From Miscanthus floridulus (lineage: Eukaryota; Streptophyta; Magnoliopsida; Poales; Poaceae): a DNA stretch of 64,000 nt. A program made the translations under genes and the position numbers. Each line of letters opens with the position of its first letter. Within the stretch, counting starts at the first letter, position 1. This document shows positions 1 to 10,177 of the stretch, piece after piece. The notes below the pieces were generated by a model, which worked only from the letters and a program-made list of their open reading frames with translations, did not search any database and had not been told where the DNA came from. The stretch covers positions 117,388,657-117,452,656 of the forward strand of contig NC_089582.1 of assembly GCF_019320115.1 (NCBI RefSeq), read 5' to 3'.

Positions 1-3000
1 TCACCCTTGGCCTTCAGCTCCCAGCGTCGGGTCTTGGCCTGGCAGGCCTCGGCTTTCACCTTCAACCGTTGGGCCTCGACTCGAGAGGCCTCGGCCACCC
101 TGGAGGCTTCACTCCCCAGCTCTGTGTCATATGAGGAAGTTAGGAAGCGAACATAAGGGGAAGAAAACAAAACAAGGGGACTCAAACTCACTCTCGACTG
201 TCCCCCTCAAAACCACAGCCTCGAATTGCGAGGCCTCAGCCACAGCAAGGGCCTCGTTTAGAGCGCCTTTGGTCAGCCGGTGCGCACTCTCCTCTGCCCC
301 CAGCTGCCCGGCGAGGGCCTTGCCCGAGGTCGTCACTTCTTCAGCCCAGGACCTGAAGGCATCCCGGTCGCTGACGGCGCGGGTAAGCTCCTCCTCTAGC
401 TCCTTGATCCGCGCCGCCAAGGGGGCGAGCTGCGTCTGGGCCGTGGCCGCCTTGACCTTCGCGTCGGCACAGCGAAGGTGGAGGTCCTCCACCTCCGTGC
501 TTCGGGCCGACAGAAGCTCGTTAGCATCGGCAAGAAGGCCCCTCTGCCTCTGAAGCTGGTCCCAGATTCCCCTCTCCCGCCGGAGGAAGACCGACTTCCT
601 GAGGGACCGGGTCTCGAGATCCTGAGGAGGCAGAGCAGAGGTTGTCGATTGCGACAAAACCAAGGAAAGAACAACATCGCGCGAGAAAGGAAAACATGAA
701 CCTGAGCGACTCTGGGCAGTTCGTCGGCCACCACGGACAGCGCCGTCTGTAGCGACCGTTCTGCCAGCTCGCAGTACTGCTCGAAGGTACTCCAGCGCCC
801 ACCCTCGGCCGTGTCCTCAAGGGCAAACAAAGGCTCCCCCTCAGGGTCGTCCCGGCTCCACCACAGTACCCGCAGGTGATCCCACCCATGGGGCTCGGGT
901 CACACCCGCACAAGGGCCAAGCTTCCCTCGTCTAAGAGCGGCGCCGGCTGCTCCACGGCGTCGGTCTCCTCGGCGCCAACCACCTCCCGTGCCCGGGAAG
1001 TATCGTCGGAGGAGATTGGATAGACCTCCGTCTCCCGGGCACTCTCCCGCAACAACGGCAGGCCCTGAGCCAAGGGCACGGCCGAGGCCTCCATCGCCGA
1101 CATCTCCGCCTCCTGCACAGACGGCCTCGCTGCCATCACGACGGCCGTGGTGACCTCGGGGGCTCCGGCCTCTGCAGTCATGGCCTCGGCGGTCTCGGGG
1201 GCTCCGGCCTCCATCATTATGGCCTCGGCAGACGCAGAAGCGCCGGCCACGGACACTGCGGTCTCAGCGGTCATGGGCGCCGGGGCCCCCATTGCCTCAG
1301 CCCCAGAGGCCCCGGGAGCCTCGGCAACAAAGGGCACGATGGCCCCATCCAACCATGTAGGGGCCGCCTCGGCAACCCTTCCTTGGGTAGCCGGTTCCTG
1401 TGGGTCGACCCTCGCCGACACCGCGCCGCGCTGGATGGCGGCTTGTGCCTCCGCCACCCAGTGGGCAGAGGAGCCGGGGCTCGCCTTAAGTGCTTTAAGG
1501 GGTGCCAAGGGGAGGTCGTCCGCAGGCCGCTTCCGACTAAAGAAAATCAACCTACAGGGTCAGCACGAGACCAAAAAAGCGAATGGAAGACACCATAACC
1601 CCGCCAAAAACACACTTACTTTGAACGGGGCAGCCCCAGCTTCGCCACAGCAAACCTCCTCTGCAACGGTGGAGGTGGCAGCAGGGGCGTCGCATCCGTA
1701 TCCACCGGCGCCGGTCGGTCCTCGGCGGACCCCGACGCCCCTTCGACCCTCAGCGGGGCCGGTGGCGTCGCCTCCACCGCCACCGGCTCTGCCGCGACCA
1801 CCGAGCTTACTAGGCTGACGGCGCGTTTGCCTAACGCCCGCGCCTCGGGCATGTCAGCCACGGCCCCGGAGGGGGCCACCACCGGCCCCGGGTCTGCTTC
1901 CTCTCCCCTTCCCGGGGGTGCTGGGCTGCTTACCGACGCCCCGGGCGCCACCTCCTCGACGTCCGGAAGGTGGTCTAGGGGGCCTCGCCCCACCATGCCC
2001 TTGTCATTCCCGTCCGAGGCCTCCGTCGACAATGACGTCAACGGGGACTCCTCCAACGGGAGACCTTCCTTCCGTTGCTGACAGCGGCGCTTATCCAACG
2101 CCTCACACGCAAGGATGTGCTTCGTGCGCTTCGCCGCCTTAACATCCTTCCGCTTCTTCTGCGTGTCGGCATGAGCGCGGTTAATCGCCCGCTGCCCCGC
2201 GTCCTTGGGAACGGGCGGCGGGGAGGAGCGCACGTCCCTCATCCCCTGAACAAACCACAAACACGCATAAGGAAACAAGGGATAAAGAGAGATTGAGGAG
2301 GCTCAGAGGCTGCAGCGGCACTCGACTTACCAGCGAAAGAAACCCCCGCGACGGTCGCATCGCAAAGGGGGTTAGGTTGCCGCCCCTCAACTTCACATCT
2401 ACCGTCTCCCCCACCCGATGGTGAATCTCCTCGTTGGAGAGGGCGGAGGAAGACATCTGGGTGCCTTCGACGGGCTCACCTGGCCTCATCTCGAACAGCC
2501 GCCGCCGTCGAGCCATCAACGGCAGCACCCTCCGGCGGTGGAAGGCGGCCACGACCACAGCGATGGTGAGGCCATGGTTCCGCAGCCTCGCCAGCCCCTC
2601 CAGGAGCGGCTCCAGCTTGGGCTGGTCGACCTTCGGGACGCCCCATTTCCATTTCTCTGGGCAACTCCCCACAATCCGCCCAGTATAAGGGGGAAGTCCC
2701 CCGTCGTCGTTGTGGAGGTAGAACCAACTCATGTACCACCGGCGGTTGGAGGACGCGAGTTGGGCCGAGATGTAGAGGTGCAGGCGGTCCTGACGCACTT
2801 GGAGAGTGCAGCCTCTGGCCCTCGACGCCTTCCTCTTGCCCGACGTTCCCGTTGGCTTGGTAGTATGCCCCGCCCGGAACAGGTGGAGCCACAAATCCCA
2901 ATGGGGAGCGATCCCCAAATACCCCTCACAGATGGCAACAAAGATAGCCGCCTGAGCGATGGAGTTGGGATTAAAATTGTGGAGCTCCACTCCATAGTAA

Positions 3001-3249
3001 TATGGGAGCGCCCGCATGAATCGGTCCGCCGGAACGCGCGAGGCCGCGCTCGTGGAAGGAGACGAAGCTCAAGATGCAGCCATCGCGGGGCCTCGGCTCC
3101 AGCTCGCCGTACGGAGCAATCCACTCCGGCCTACTAGGGTCTGTCACCGGGCGGAGGAGTCCACCATCGACAAGCAACTGGAGCATCTCCTCAGTGACAT
3201 CCGACGGATCCTAGGGGTCCGCCTCGACAACGACGACGTTGCCGGCCAT
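1..3249 (-). pseudogene. antisense extra ORF of Tat element, Transposase_28-like ('putative gypsy type transposon') protein, five exons, 5' end to window edge
   Basis: Exons, read on the minus strand: 3249-2331, 2245-1620, 1551-702, 621-192 and 121-1 (continuing off the window). Every junction is GT/AG and the phases join in frame. Exon 1 encodes the conserved block with YYYGVELHNFNPNSIAQAA, typical of the Pfam family Transposase_28. Exons 2-3 are rich in Ala/Pro/Glu and low in complexity. Exons 4-5 are a heptad-rich coiled coil. The ATG at 3249 is chosen because it begins the conserved N-terminus. Lesions: TAG at codon 13 (3213-3211), a one-base frameshift near 3025-3045, and an in-frame TGA at 902-900. 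The function of these proteins is not known; the Pfam name does not mean transposase activity. The gene is antisense to its own LTR. Family assignment is from memory of the motif. Confidence 0.8.
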
Positions 3250-3430
3250 CAATGCGATGGAGGAATCGGGCACGGCGGTGAGTTTTTCTCCCTCCCTCCA
3301 CGCTCTCGCTTTTTTCTCGCTTTCTCCCTAGACTCGCTCTTCTCTCCTCTTCTTCCCGGCACCCGCTGCTTTGGCGACGGCTCGACGGAGGAGGCAGGCA
3401 AGTTAAGATAAGGAGGGGCGAGACTCTTCG

Positions 3431-3440
3431 GGTATTTATG
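3431..3440 (-). promoter_or_regulatory. candidate TATA box of the antisense gene
   Basis: The minus strand reads CATAAATACC, about 180 bp upstream of the antisense ATG at 3249, in an otherwise GC-rich stretch. Transcription starting about 30 bp downstream would give a 5' UTR of about 150 nt. The motif is short, so the call rests mainly on position. Confidence 0.35.
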
Positions 3441-3715
3441 TAGGGAGGAGGTGAAACGAACGGGCGATGAAATTAGGGAGGTTTTCCCCGTCCGGCGCGG
3501 TTAACCATGAGCCGATTTTGGCGGCCCACGCGCCCACGTCTCCTGCATTAAATGCGTGAACAGTTACGTCTCGTCCATCACGTCGCGCTCGCCCACTACG
3601 GCAGCAGACGTCGTTTCGCCTCCCCGTGAAACCGCCTCAAAAGGCACGCCACCCGCGGCCGAGCCGATAGGGAGGACATTTCCTGTGGCCTGTTCCTTTC
3701 ATAGGAAGGAATCGG

Positions 3716-4930
3716 GCTCTGAGCCCGTTACGATCCAGGGGTTCGAAGGCTGGACCCCAAAGGGTTTCGACAGCCGCCCCAGGATAACAGAGTCAGGGGC
3801 AACTGCGGGCGAGCCTATACGGGGCCAAGACCCAAGCGAGCGAAACGCCTGGGATGCCCAAAGTTGTGTTCGAGACCAGCAGGAAAGTATCCGAATGGGA
3901 TCCCACCGTAGGGAGGCACCGAGCCACCGAGGCCCAACGAACGGCCTCGGCACCCACTAGAGAAATCCTCTGGTACTCTTGGAGTGTGTCTCTGGACCGC
4001 TAGCCGTCCCCTAACGAACGGGGTTCGGACCTCCACTCGGACTACCCGATAACAGCTCACTGGAAGTGCCACCGCTCGTGCCCATTGAGGGTAGCGAGGC
4101 ACATTCCACCCCTCCTTCTGAGCGAAAGGGAAGCGCGAGGGTCGCATAAAAAGTTAGGGAAACCCCTAACGGCCTTCTCGCCCTATGCAGAGGCTAGGGG
4201 GCTCCTCCTACAAGTATGCCAAGACCTCACGACCCGTGCTCGCGCCCAAAGGGGCCTCGGCAAACAAACCCTCACGCGCGAGGGGCGTATAAAAAGTCAG
4301 GAGAACTCCCAACGGCCCTCTCACGCAGAGGCTAGGGGCTCTTCCTGCAACCTTGCCGAGACCAGAATGGGCTCGGCAAACTAACCCTCCGTCCGAACGA
4401 AAAGGACATGTGAAGACCAGATGAAAGGGCCAGAACACCTAAGACAAAGACAAACAGTCCAAAACCGCGCTAGAGGTTTCGCTACAAACACGATAAAAGG
4501 GCGCCGAGCCCGTTACGGTCCAGGGGTTCGAAGGCTGGGCCTCCAAAAGGTTTCGATAGCCGCCCCAGGGCAACAGAGTCAGGGATGACATTGGGGTGAG
4601 CCTACGAATGGCCCAGACCTGAGCGAACGGTCGCTCAGGGCGTCCTAAGTCATGTCCGAGACTGGCGGGGAAGTATCCGAATGGGATCCCACCGTAGGGA
4701 GGCACCGAGCCACCGAGGCCCGTGAACGACCTCGGCACCCACTAGAGAAACCACCTGGTACTCTTGGAGTGCATCCCTGGACCACTAGCCGTCCCCCAGC
4801 AAACGGGGCTCGGGCCTCCACTCGGACTACCCGCTAACAGCTCACCGAAAGTGTCCACGCTCGTGCCCATCGAGGGTAGCATGGCACGTTTCACCCCTCC
4901 TTCCGAGCGAAAGGAAGCGTGAGGATCATA
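3716..4930 (+). repeat. two diverged direct copies of a ~420-bp block
   Basis: Copy 1 spans about 3716-4135 and copy 2 about 4505-4930. Both contain, in the same order, GAGCCCGTTACG, CCAGGGGTTCGAAGGCTGG, AGTATCCGAATGGGATCCCA, CACTAGAGAAA, CTGGTACTCTTGGAGTG and a final block on CTCGTGCCCAT. The copies differ by many substitutions and small indels, so the duplication is old. The ~370 bp between them holds shorter, partly related motifs. Confidence 0.75.
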
Positions 4931-5281
4931 CCCAAAGTCATGGGGCCCCTGACGAACCTCTTGCTCCACGTAGAGGCTAGAGGCCTTTTTTCCCTGCAGC
5001 CTCGCCGACACCCCCGCAACCCGAACTTGCGCTTGGGGGCTTGGCAAATGCAATAAGAACTACTCGTTCAGACACGGAAATGAAGAAAGCCCCTAGAGGA
5101 GTAACTCCACTCCCCCAGGGGCTCGGGGGCTACACCCGGCGGGTGCACTCGCGCGCACCCACCAGAACCTCAAAAAACAAACCCCAATTCCTACGGGGCA
5201 GGTATGAACCAAGCCTTGGCAAACCCTCAAGGGGAGTGCAAGCCTCGGCAAACCCTCTGGGGGAGTGCACACACTCCCCTC

Positions 5282-5297
5282 GAGGCTCGGGGGCTAC
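5282..5297 (+). other. polypurine tract of the Tat element
   Basis: GAGGCTCGGGGGCTAC lies directly before the TG of the 3' LTR at 5298, where the plus-strand primer is expected. A near copy (GGGGCTCGGGGGCTAC) lies upstream around 5109-5124. The tract is interrupted by pyrimidines, as is common in these families. Confidence 0.6.
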
Positions 5298-5781
5298 TGT
5301 CGGGTACCTTAGAATGGGGTACCCCAAGCAAAACATCAAATGGGTTGCCCAAGTCGCATCTAAAAAATAATAATGATGATAAAAGCAAAAAGATAAGTCG
5401 TGGGCCCCTCCCCGTCGCGACCAGGCCCACTGGGTCCTCCTCCTCCTTGCCTCGAGCCCCGAGAAGGAGGTCTCGACATCTAGGCGAGGCTCCCCAGGGA
5501 AGGCCTCGGCAGGAAACGTCGTCTCCGCCTCGCCCGAGGCTCTCCATAGAAGGCCTCAGCAGGAGGCGCGTTCTCCGTACCGCGCGAGGCCTCTCGCGCG
5601 AAGCCTCAGCAAGGAGCTTGATCTCCGTCTCGCGCGAGGCCCCATTCTCCGTGTCGCTCGAGGCCGGCTCGCCCACGGTCCGTCGCCCCCCACCTCGGCC
5701 GACCCTCCCGACAGCCGGTCATGTCCCATTAATGCTTTCAACCACTCCTGTGATCTCAGCTAGACAGCGGCTCAACATCAT

Positions 5782-6579
5782 AGAAAGACCGATGCGATCC
5801 GAAGTCGCATCAGCACCATACCGGCCAGGACAGGGCACAGCAGGGATTACCGGCCACTGTGTCCAAACACTGTGACCACGATCAGCCGCCGTCAGCGCCT
5901 GGGACAGGATGTGGTGGGGGTTACTGGCCACTGTGTCCTACCACTGTGTCCACGATCAGCCGCCCGCTCAAGGCCTCGGCGCTGTACACCAAGGCCTCGG
6001 CACTATACATCAGGGCCTCGGCAATGTTGGGGTCCGCACCTGCCGAGACCCCCCCACCGCAGTACTAGCCTCGGCCCCAACCAAGTTTTGGCCTCGTGCA
6101 TAGTCCGTCCACAGCGGCTTATGGTCGCCGCCACGTCCACTCCGAGGCATTCCTGGGGTTTCTACGACGCACAGGACAGGAGAAAGACCGACGCGACCCG
6201 AAGTCGCATCAGCACCATACCGGCCAGGACAGGGCACGGCGGGGACTACCGGCCACTGTGTCCAAACATTGTGACCACGATAAGCCGCCGTCAGCACCTG
6301 GGACAGGATGTGGCGGGGGTTACTGGCCACTGTGTCCTACCACTGTGTCCACGATCAGCCGCTCGCTCAAGGCCTTAGCGCTGTACACCAAGGCCTCGGC
6401 ACTGTACATCAGGGCCTCGGCAATGTTGGGGTCCGCGCCTGCCGAGACCCCCCACCGCAGTACCAGCCTCGGCCCTGACCAAGTTTCGGCCTCGTGCATA
6501 GTCCATCCACAGCGGCTTATGGTCGCCGCCATGTCCACTCCGAGGCATTCCTGGGGCTTCCACGACGCACAGGACCTGA
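5782..6579 (+). repeat. two-copy tandem duplication, period ~399 bp, inside LTR U3
   Basis: 5782-6180 and 6181-~6579 align from AGAAAGACCGAYGCGAYCCG through CGACGCACAGGAC. Each copy contains ACCGGCCACTGTGTCC, ATCAGCCGC, several GGCCTCGGC motifs and GTCCACAGCGGCTTATGG. The copies differ by scattered transitions. The duplication may double upstream promoter elements. Confidence 0.85.
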
Positions 6580-6727
6580 TGGGACGACCACGCCGCCCCA
6601 GTACTCCAAGGATGGGTCGCTCCAACGACCACACCGCCACAGGAACAGGCCATAGGGCTTGGACATGCCGTCCCTGTTGGCACGACGCCGCATAGTAATA
6701 CATGTACTGCCCTTGTCCCCCCTTCAA

Positions 6728-6737
6728 CTATAAAAGG
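6728..6737 (+). promoter_or_regulatory. TATA box of the Tat 3' LTR
   Basis: CTATAAAAGG, followed about 35-45 bp downstream by a CACACACACACGCACACC-type start region. It shows that LTR transcription runs on the + strand, opposite to the gene at 1-3249. Confidence 0.75.
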
Positions 6738-7114
6738 AGAGGACTTAGGCCACTTAGAGAGGACGCCTAGAGAACACACACACACGCACACCTTCCAGCC
6801 GCTTGAGAGCAACGTCTCAGACGGCCCCACAACACCCTGCCGAGACCTAGGACAAGTTCCCTCTCTCCCTTAGCTTGTAACCCCCTACTACGAGCACTTC
6901 GGTGCAAGGAATACAAGTTCTATCCCTCAGACTGGACGTAGGGCGCCGATTGCCTGAACCAGTATAAACCTTGTGTCTCTTTGCATCACCATCCAGAATC
7001 GGGAGCACGCAGAACAAATTCACTAGTCGGTTGAGGACCCCCCGGTCCGAAACACCGACACAACGTATGCACTCGCTGCATAGCTCTATCACCTCTCTCA
7101 ACCACCTGATCTCG

Positions 7115-7768
7115 CTATAAGTTCATATCAGCCAACTGCTCCTGCAAGCTAGCTATAGCACGTGCCTGTCTCTTCTTCTGCTTTCTCCCCTTGAGCTTAT
7201 CCTGACCATGCAAGCCAGTCAAAGTCCAGTAGGTACTCTCGAGACCCTCATACGCTCTGATGGCAGCGAACATACCACTCATTGCCTGGTTGTCGCTAGC
7301 CTGTCCTTCAGCTGGACCTCTAACCAATGCACTTCCCTGAGGCTGAACCCAAATGGCATCACGAGGATCATCCCTAGGAAAAGTGCCAGCTAGAGCTGCT
7401 ACAAGCTCATTGGGAAATCTGCTCATAATGTCCCTGATGACACAGAAGGCTGCTCCCTCTGCACCCTCAGCTGGAGTGTGACCCTCAAACTCCAAATGCC
7501 AACCATCCCAATCTAGAGCATCACCGAGAGCAGGAACCGTGATCTCCACCACTGCGAGTCCATCCTCTGCTAACTGACTCTCATTCCAAGAGTACACCGG
7601 CTCTTGACCCTCTGGGTACCCCACATCATGGAGCACTCTCCAAAGCAAGGTTGGCATGCCAAACTCACTCAAGAAGGTGTCCGTGGTGCGGTGCTCCCTC
7701 AGGGCCAACGGACGTCGGGGTGCTCTTCCTCCGGTGGACTTACGGGCGGTCTACTTTGTGCAGGCCAT
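7115..7768 (-). pseudogene. ORF1 with histone H3-tail-like N-terminus, damaged by a stop at codon 6
   Basis: The ATG at 7768 follows TTGCTACAG directly, a good 3' splice site. The frame reads M-A-C-T-K-stop, then [16 protein letters not shown], then about 196 further residues to the TGA or TAG-type stop near 7115. Histone H3 begins [21 protein letters not shown], so positions 3, 4, 6-13, 15-17, 20 and 21 agree. Residue 2 (Arg in H3) is Cys and residue 5 is TAG (7753-7751), both explainable by C-to-T change. The body has an acidic/hydrophobic domain (WNESQLAEDG, DWDGWHLEFEG, FPRDDPRDAIWVQPQ) that I cannot assign, and ends in a basic stretch (KGRKQKKRQAR) and a short helix. The body is unrelated to the ORF at 54838; only the tail is shared. 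Confidence 0.75.
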
Positions 7769-8544
7769 CTGTAGCAAAAGTTCTTTTATTACCTTAGGGA
7801 AACATATTTTAGGTGATACAACTTTTATTAAAATGAGATAATCAATTTATAAGGGGAGGAATGCATGACATGAATGAAATGCACAAGTAACATGATGTAT
7901 GTACGTGCCGTACGTTCTCACAAACTTAGGAATAATAATTTCTAACGATGAATTCGGTGGCATACAAACGATCTCTCAAATACGTAGCTAATACGTTCTA
8001 CATGATAGCATTGTTATGTACCTGCAGAAGATTTATTTTAGCCCAATTCCCAATGAATGCATAAAAGTAGTAAAATTTTATCTACACGCTCTACACGAAT
8101 CCCTAGATACATGTACAACAGTAGTAACTACCCAAACCATCGTCCTATTGATGGCATCGCCTCAACAGACGGAAGACCCATACATGAGATACCTTTGTAA
8201 AACACGCGTAGAACATGTAATTACTCCAGCATCATATAAGCATTTACCCTAGATCGGCGGTGTATCCGATCATGCTCTCACAACTCACACTTACCGAGGC
8301 GTAGAGGCAAATGATCCATACATTACCACTCAAACAAGTGGCACTCATATAATAGCACGCCGTATGAGCGACAAAAGAGAAATATGATGCAAGAACCCCC
8401 AAGTCAGTATTTAATTAAGCCACCTAGAGTCCTTAACTGGGCATAGAGGATATGATCACTGGCACACTTTATATTTTGAAAATCACATTTTTCAAATGCC
8501 TTTTTGTTTTAAATACACTTATGAACAGTAACACGCTAAACCAT
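7769..8544 (-). other. 5' leader of the chromovirus-like element
   Basis: AT-rich and without a long frame. It runs from the primer-binding site to the ORF1 ATG. It ends in a pyrimidine-rich stretch and TTGCTACAG immediately before the ATG, so the last part may be the 3' end of an intron. Confidence 0.6.
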
Positions 8545-8556
8545 GCTCTGATGCTA
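8545..8556 (-). other. primer-binding site, initiator Met-tRNA type
   Basis: The minus strand reads TAGCATCAGAGC two bases after the LTR end. It matches the canonical TGGTATCAGAGC at 10 of 12 positions; both differences are transitions. Confidence 0.7.
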
Positions 8557-8987
8557 GCTGTAACAGAACCAACCAATTATACGAAATTAAGTAAGAAAAT
8601 CATCCGCCAGAGCAGACGATTTAGCTAACTTAAGCCCGTATAACCCGGTAGTCTATGAAATCACGAAGGATTTCAAACCAACTTCCATTCTAGCCAAGAT
8701 CATAATAAGTTTAGCGGTCACCATCACATATTACATAAAAGTTCGCAATCTCAGATACATCAGAGTTTCAACATAGTTATTACAAAACCAGTTCGAATAA
8801 AAGTAGCGGAAGTCATTTGTTCAAACCACACACACACTCACGTGGAGTTTAAATATAGTGCCAGCAAATGATCATCTCCAACAAAAGCATCAGAAGAGAC
8901 GTAAGGAATGACCATGCCCATGGTCCTAAGCATCACCCATCACAGGATAAAGGCAATTGATACAGTAGCCGTAATACATCTGCCCAT

Positions 8988-9042
8988 CTGCAACAAGTGG
9001 GAATAAAACCCTGAGTACGAGAAGGTACTCAGCTAGACTTAC
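8988..9042 (-). promoter_or_regulatory. conserved LTR block with GTAAGT...TTGCAG borders and perfect hairpin
   Basis: The minus strand starts GTAAGTCTAG and ends TTGCAG, 55 bp. It contains CTGAGTAC-CTTCTC-GTACTCAG, a perfect 8-bp stem with a 6-nt loop (9011-9032). The same block lies at 53601-53655 and 42075-42128, each about 480 bp from the LTR 3' end. Function unknown; it would lie in the leader RNA if transcription begins upstream. Confidence 0.7.
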
Positions 9043-9988
9043 CTGACATAACCGAAAATAAATGACACCAAGGATTATGAAGGGCTTTATAGTAGGGTAG
9101 CTGACTCATTTGCAAAAAGAAGCATTTTTAGCTTTTCAAGAACCTTTCTAAAAGCATTATTGCCAAGTTAGTTATTATTAACCTGTCGACTAGATTTGCA
9201 CCTATACTAGAGTAAACATATGATTAAGCAGATAATGATAACCAATGATCATTAAACAACTTCCATACTATCATATTCATTATAATTGTCCAAGTGTTCC
9301 ATAAACATTTACTACGATGAAGTAACTCAAGTCAAGTGCTCACTATCCAGGAGCGATGGCGATTCGAATCGATTCCTAACTAGCTGGTGATTTATTCCTT
9401 ACACAAACCTCACACACCCACTAAAGTGAGATATTGATCACCGAGTCAACTTTCCAGGTATCTCGAGTTTGCTAGGAACCACATGTACTCGGGGGCCGAC
9501 CGACTGCACTTTGGTCTTATCATCCCGCCCCCGTGTCCTACCACACCTGCTTCAGCACAGTGCGTTGCGGGCAATCTACTCAGCCCGAAAAATCTCCCAG
9601 CTTCATGGTTGGAAGGTACTTTATCTGGCCAGCTAAATGTAAGGCATGCGTTTAACATGACTCGAGGCCCAACAAGGGTCGGTCCTTAATCGACACAGAC
9701 AGAAACACTACAGTCCAAAACTCTGCAAGTCTTCGTCCGGTCTCAACTTCATTTAACACTTAGTTATACCATGACTTCATAGTCATCCAAGCTGATCTAG
9801 GTAACCACCTATAGCTCGCAGGTGACAGGAAATCACCCGACTTCTACCGGTCTAAGCTAGCTAAGCATTGACTCGACTGCGGATACCAGGGTAACAAGGA
9901 TATAGTATAACAAAGGTAAACAAGGTATAATGCAGCAATGGTTGCAAACAACTTCTGAACGTAATGCATCAATTAAAGTAAAGCATTT

Positions 9989-10177
9989 AATTAATAATTG
10001 CAAACCAGGAGAAAATGCTCCGGGGCTTGCCTCTCTCAAAGGAGCTCGGACGATGATCGGGGCACTCTAGAAGTTCCTCAACGTCCTCCTCGTCGGCTTC
10101 GGGCACTTCCTACGGCTGCACCTCGAACTGCTCCTCAGGCTCCTCAGGTATGATGACTGGGTTCTCGGTTTGCGATC
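9989..10177 (-). pseudogene. coding-like exon inside LTR, acidic with GKPRSI motif
   Basis: Begins after ATACAG (acceptor-like). The minus-strand frame is rich in Glu/Pro/Gln and continues through ECPDHRPSSFERGKPRSIF to a stop near 9989. One in-frame TAG interrupts it (QP-stop-EVPEADEE). The C-terminal 20 residues closely match the exon at 52434 and 63085 in another LTR family. The upstream exon and start codon are not identified. Confidence 0.5.

Larger units (their letters stand above)
3250..5281 (+). other. non-coding 3' region of the Tat element
   Basis: No convincing reading frame. It holds two diverged copies of a ~420-bp block (separate entry) and several copies of a GCTCGGGGGCTAC-like motif that resembles the polypurine tract. 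The part next to 3249 would be the 5' UTR and promoter of the antisense gene. Confidence 0.6.
1..7060 (+). mobile_element. 3' portion of a Ty3/gypsy Tat-lineage LTR retrotransposon
   Basis: Only the right-hand part is in the window. The LTR at 5298-7060 has its TATA box on the + strand and a polypurine tract immediately to its left, so it is the 3' LTR of a plus-oriented element. The sequence to the left (1-5297) is the region between pol and the 3' LTR. That region holds a spliced gene on the opposite strand. Antisense extra ORFs at this position are known for Tat-lineage elements of grasses (Grande type), which supports the lineage call. No pol is visible because it lies beyond base 1. The element interrupts the chromovirus-like element that resumes at 7061. 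Confidence 0.8.
5298..7060 (+). repeat. 3' LTR of the Tat element
   Basis: Begins TGTCGGGTACC and ends CACCGACA, giving a 6-bp terminal inverted repeat TGTCGG/CCGACA. Length 1763 bp. It has a TATA box at 6728-6737, a ~399-bp tandem duplication in U3 and the R/U5-like end around CCGGTCCGAAACACCGACA. The following bases CAACG (7061-7065) should be one copy of the target-site duplication; the other is outside the window. Confidence 0.85.

Noticed and set aside
3735..3760. GGTTCGAAGGC as a tRNA T-arm
   Set aside because: No acceptor stem, anticodon arm or D-arm can be placed around it.
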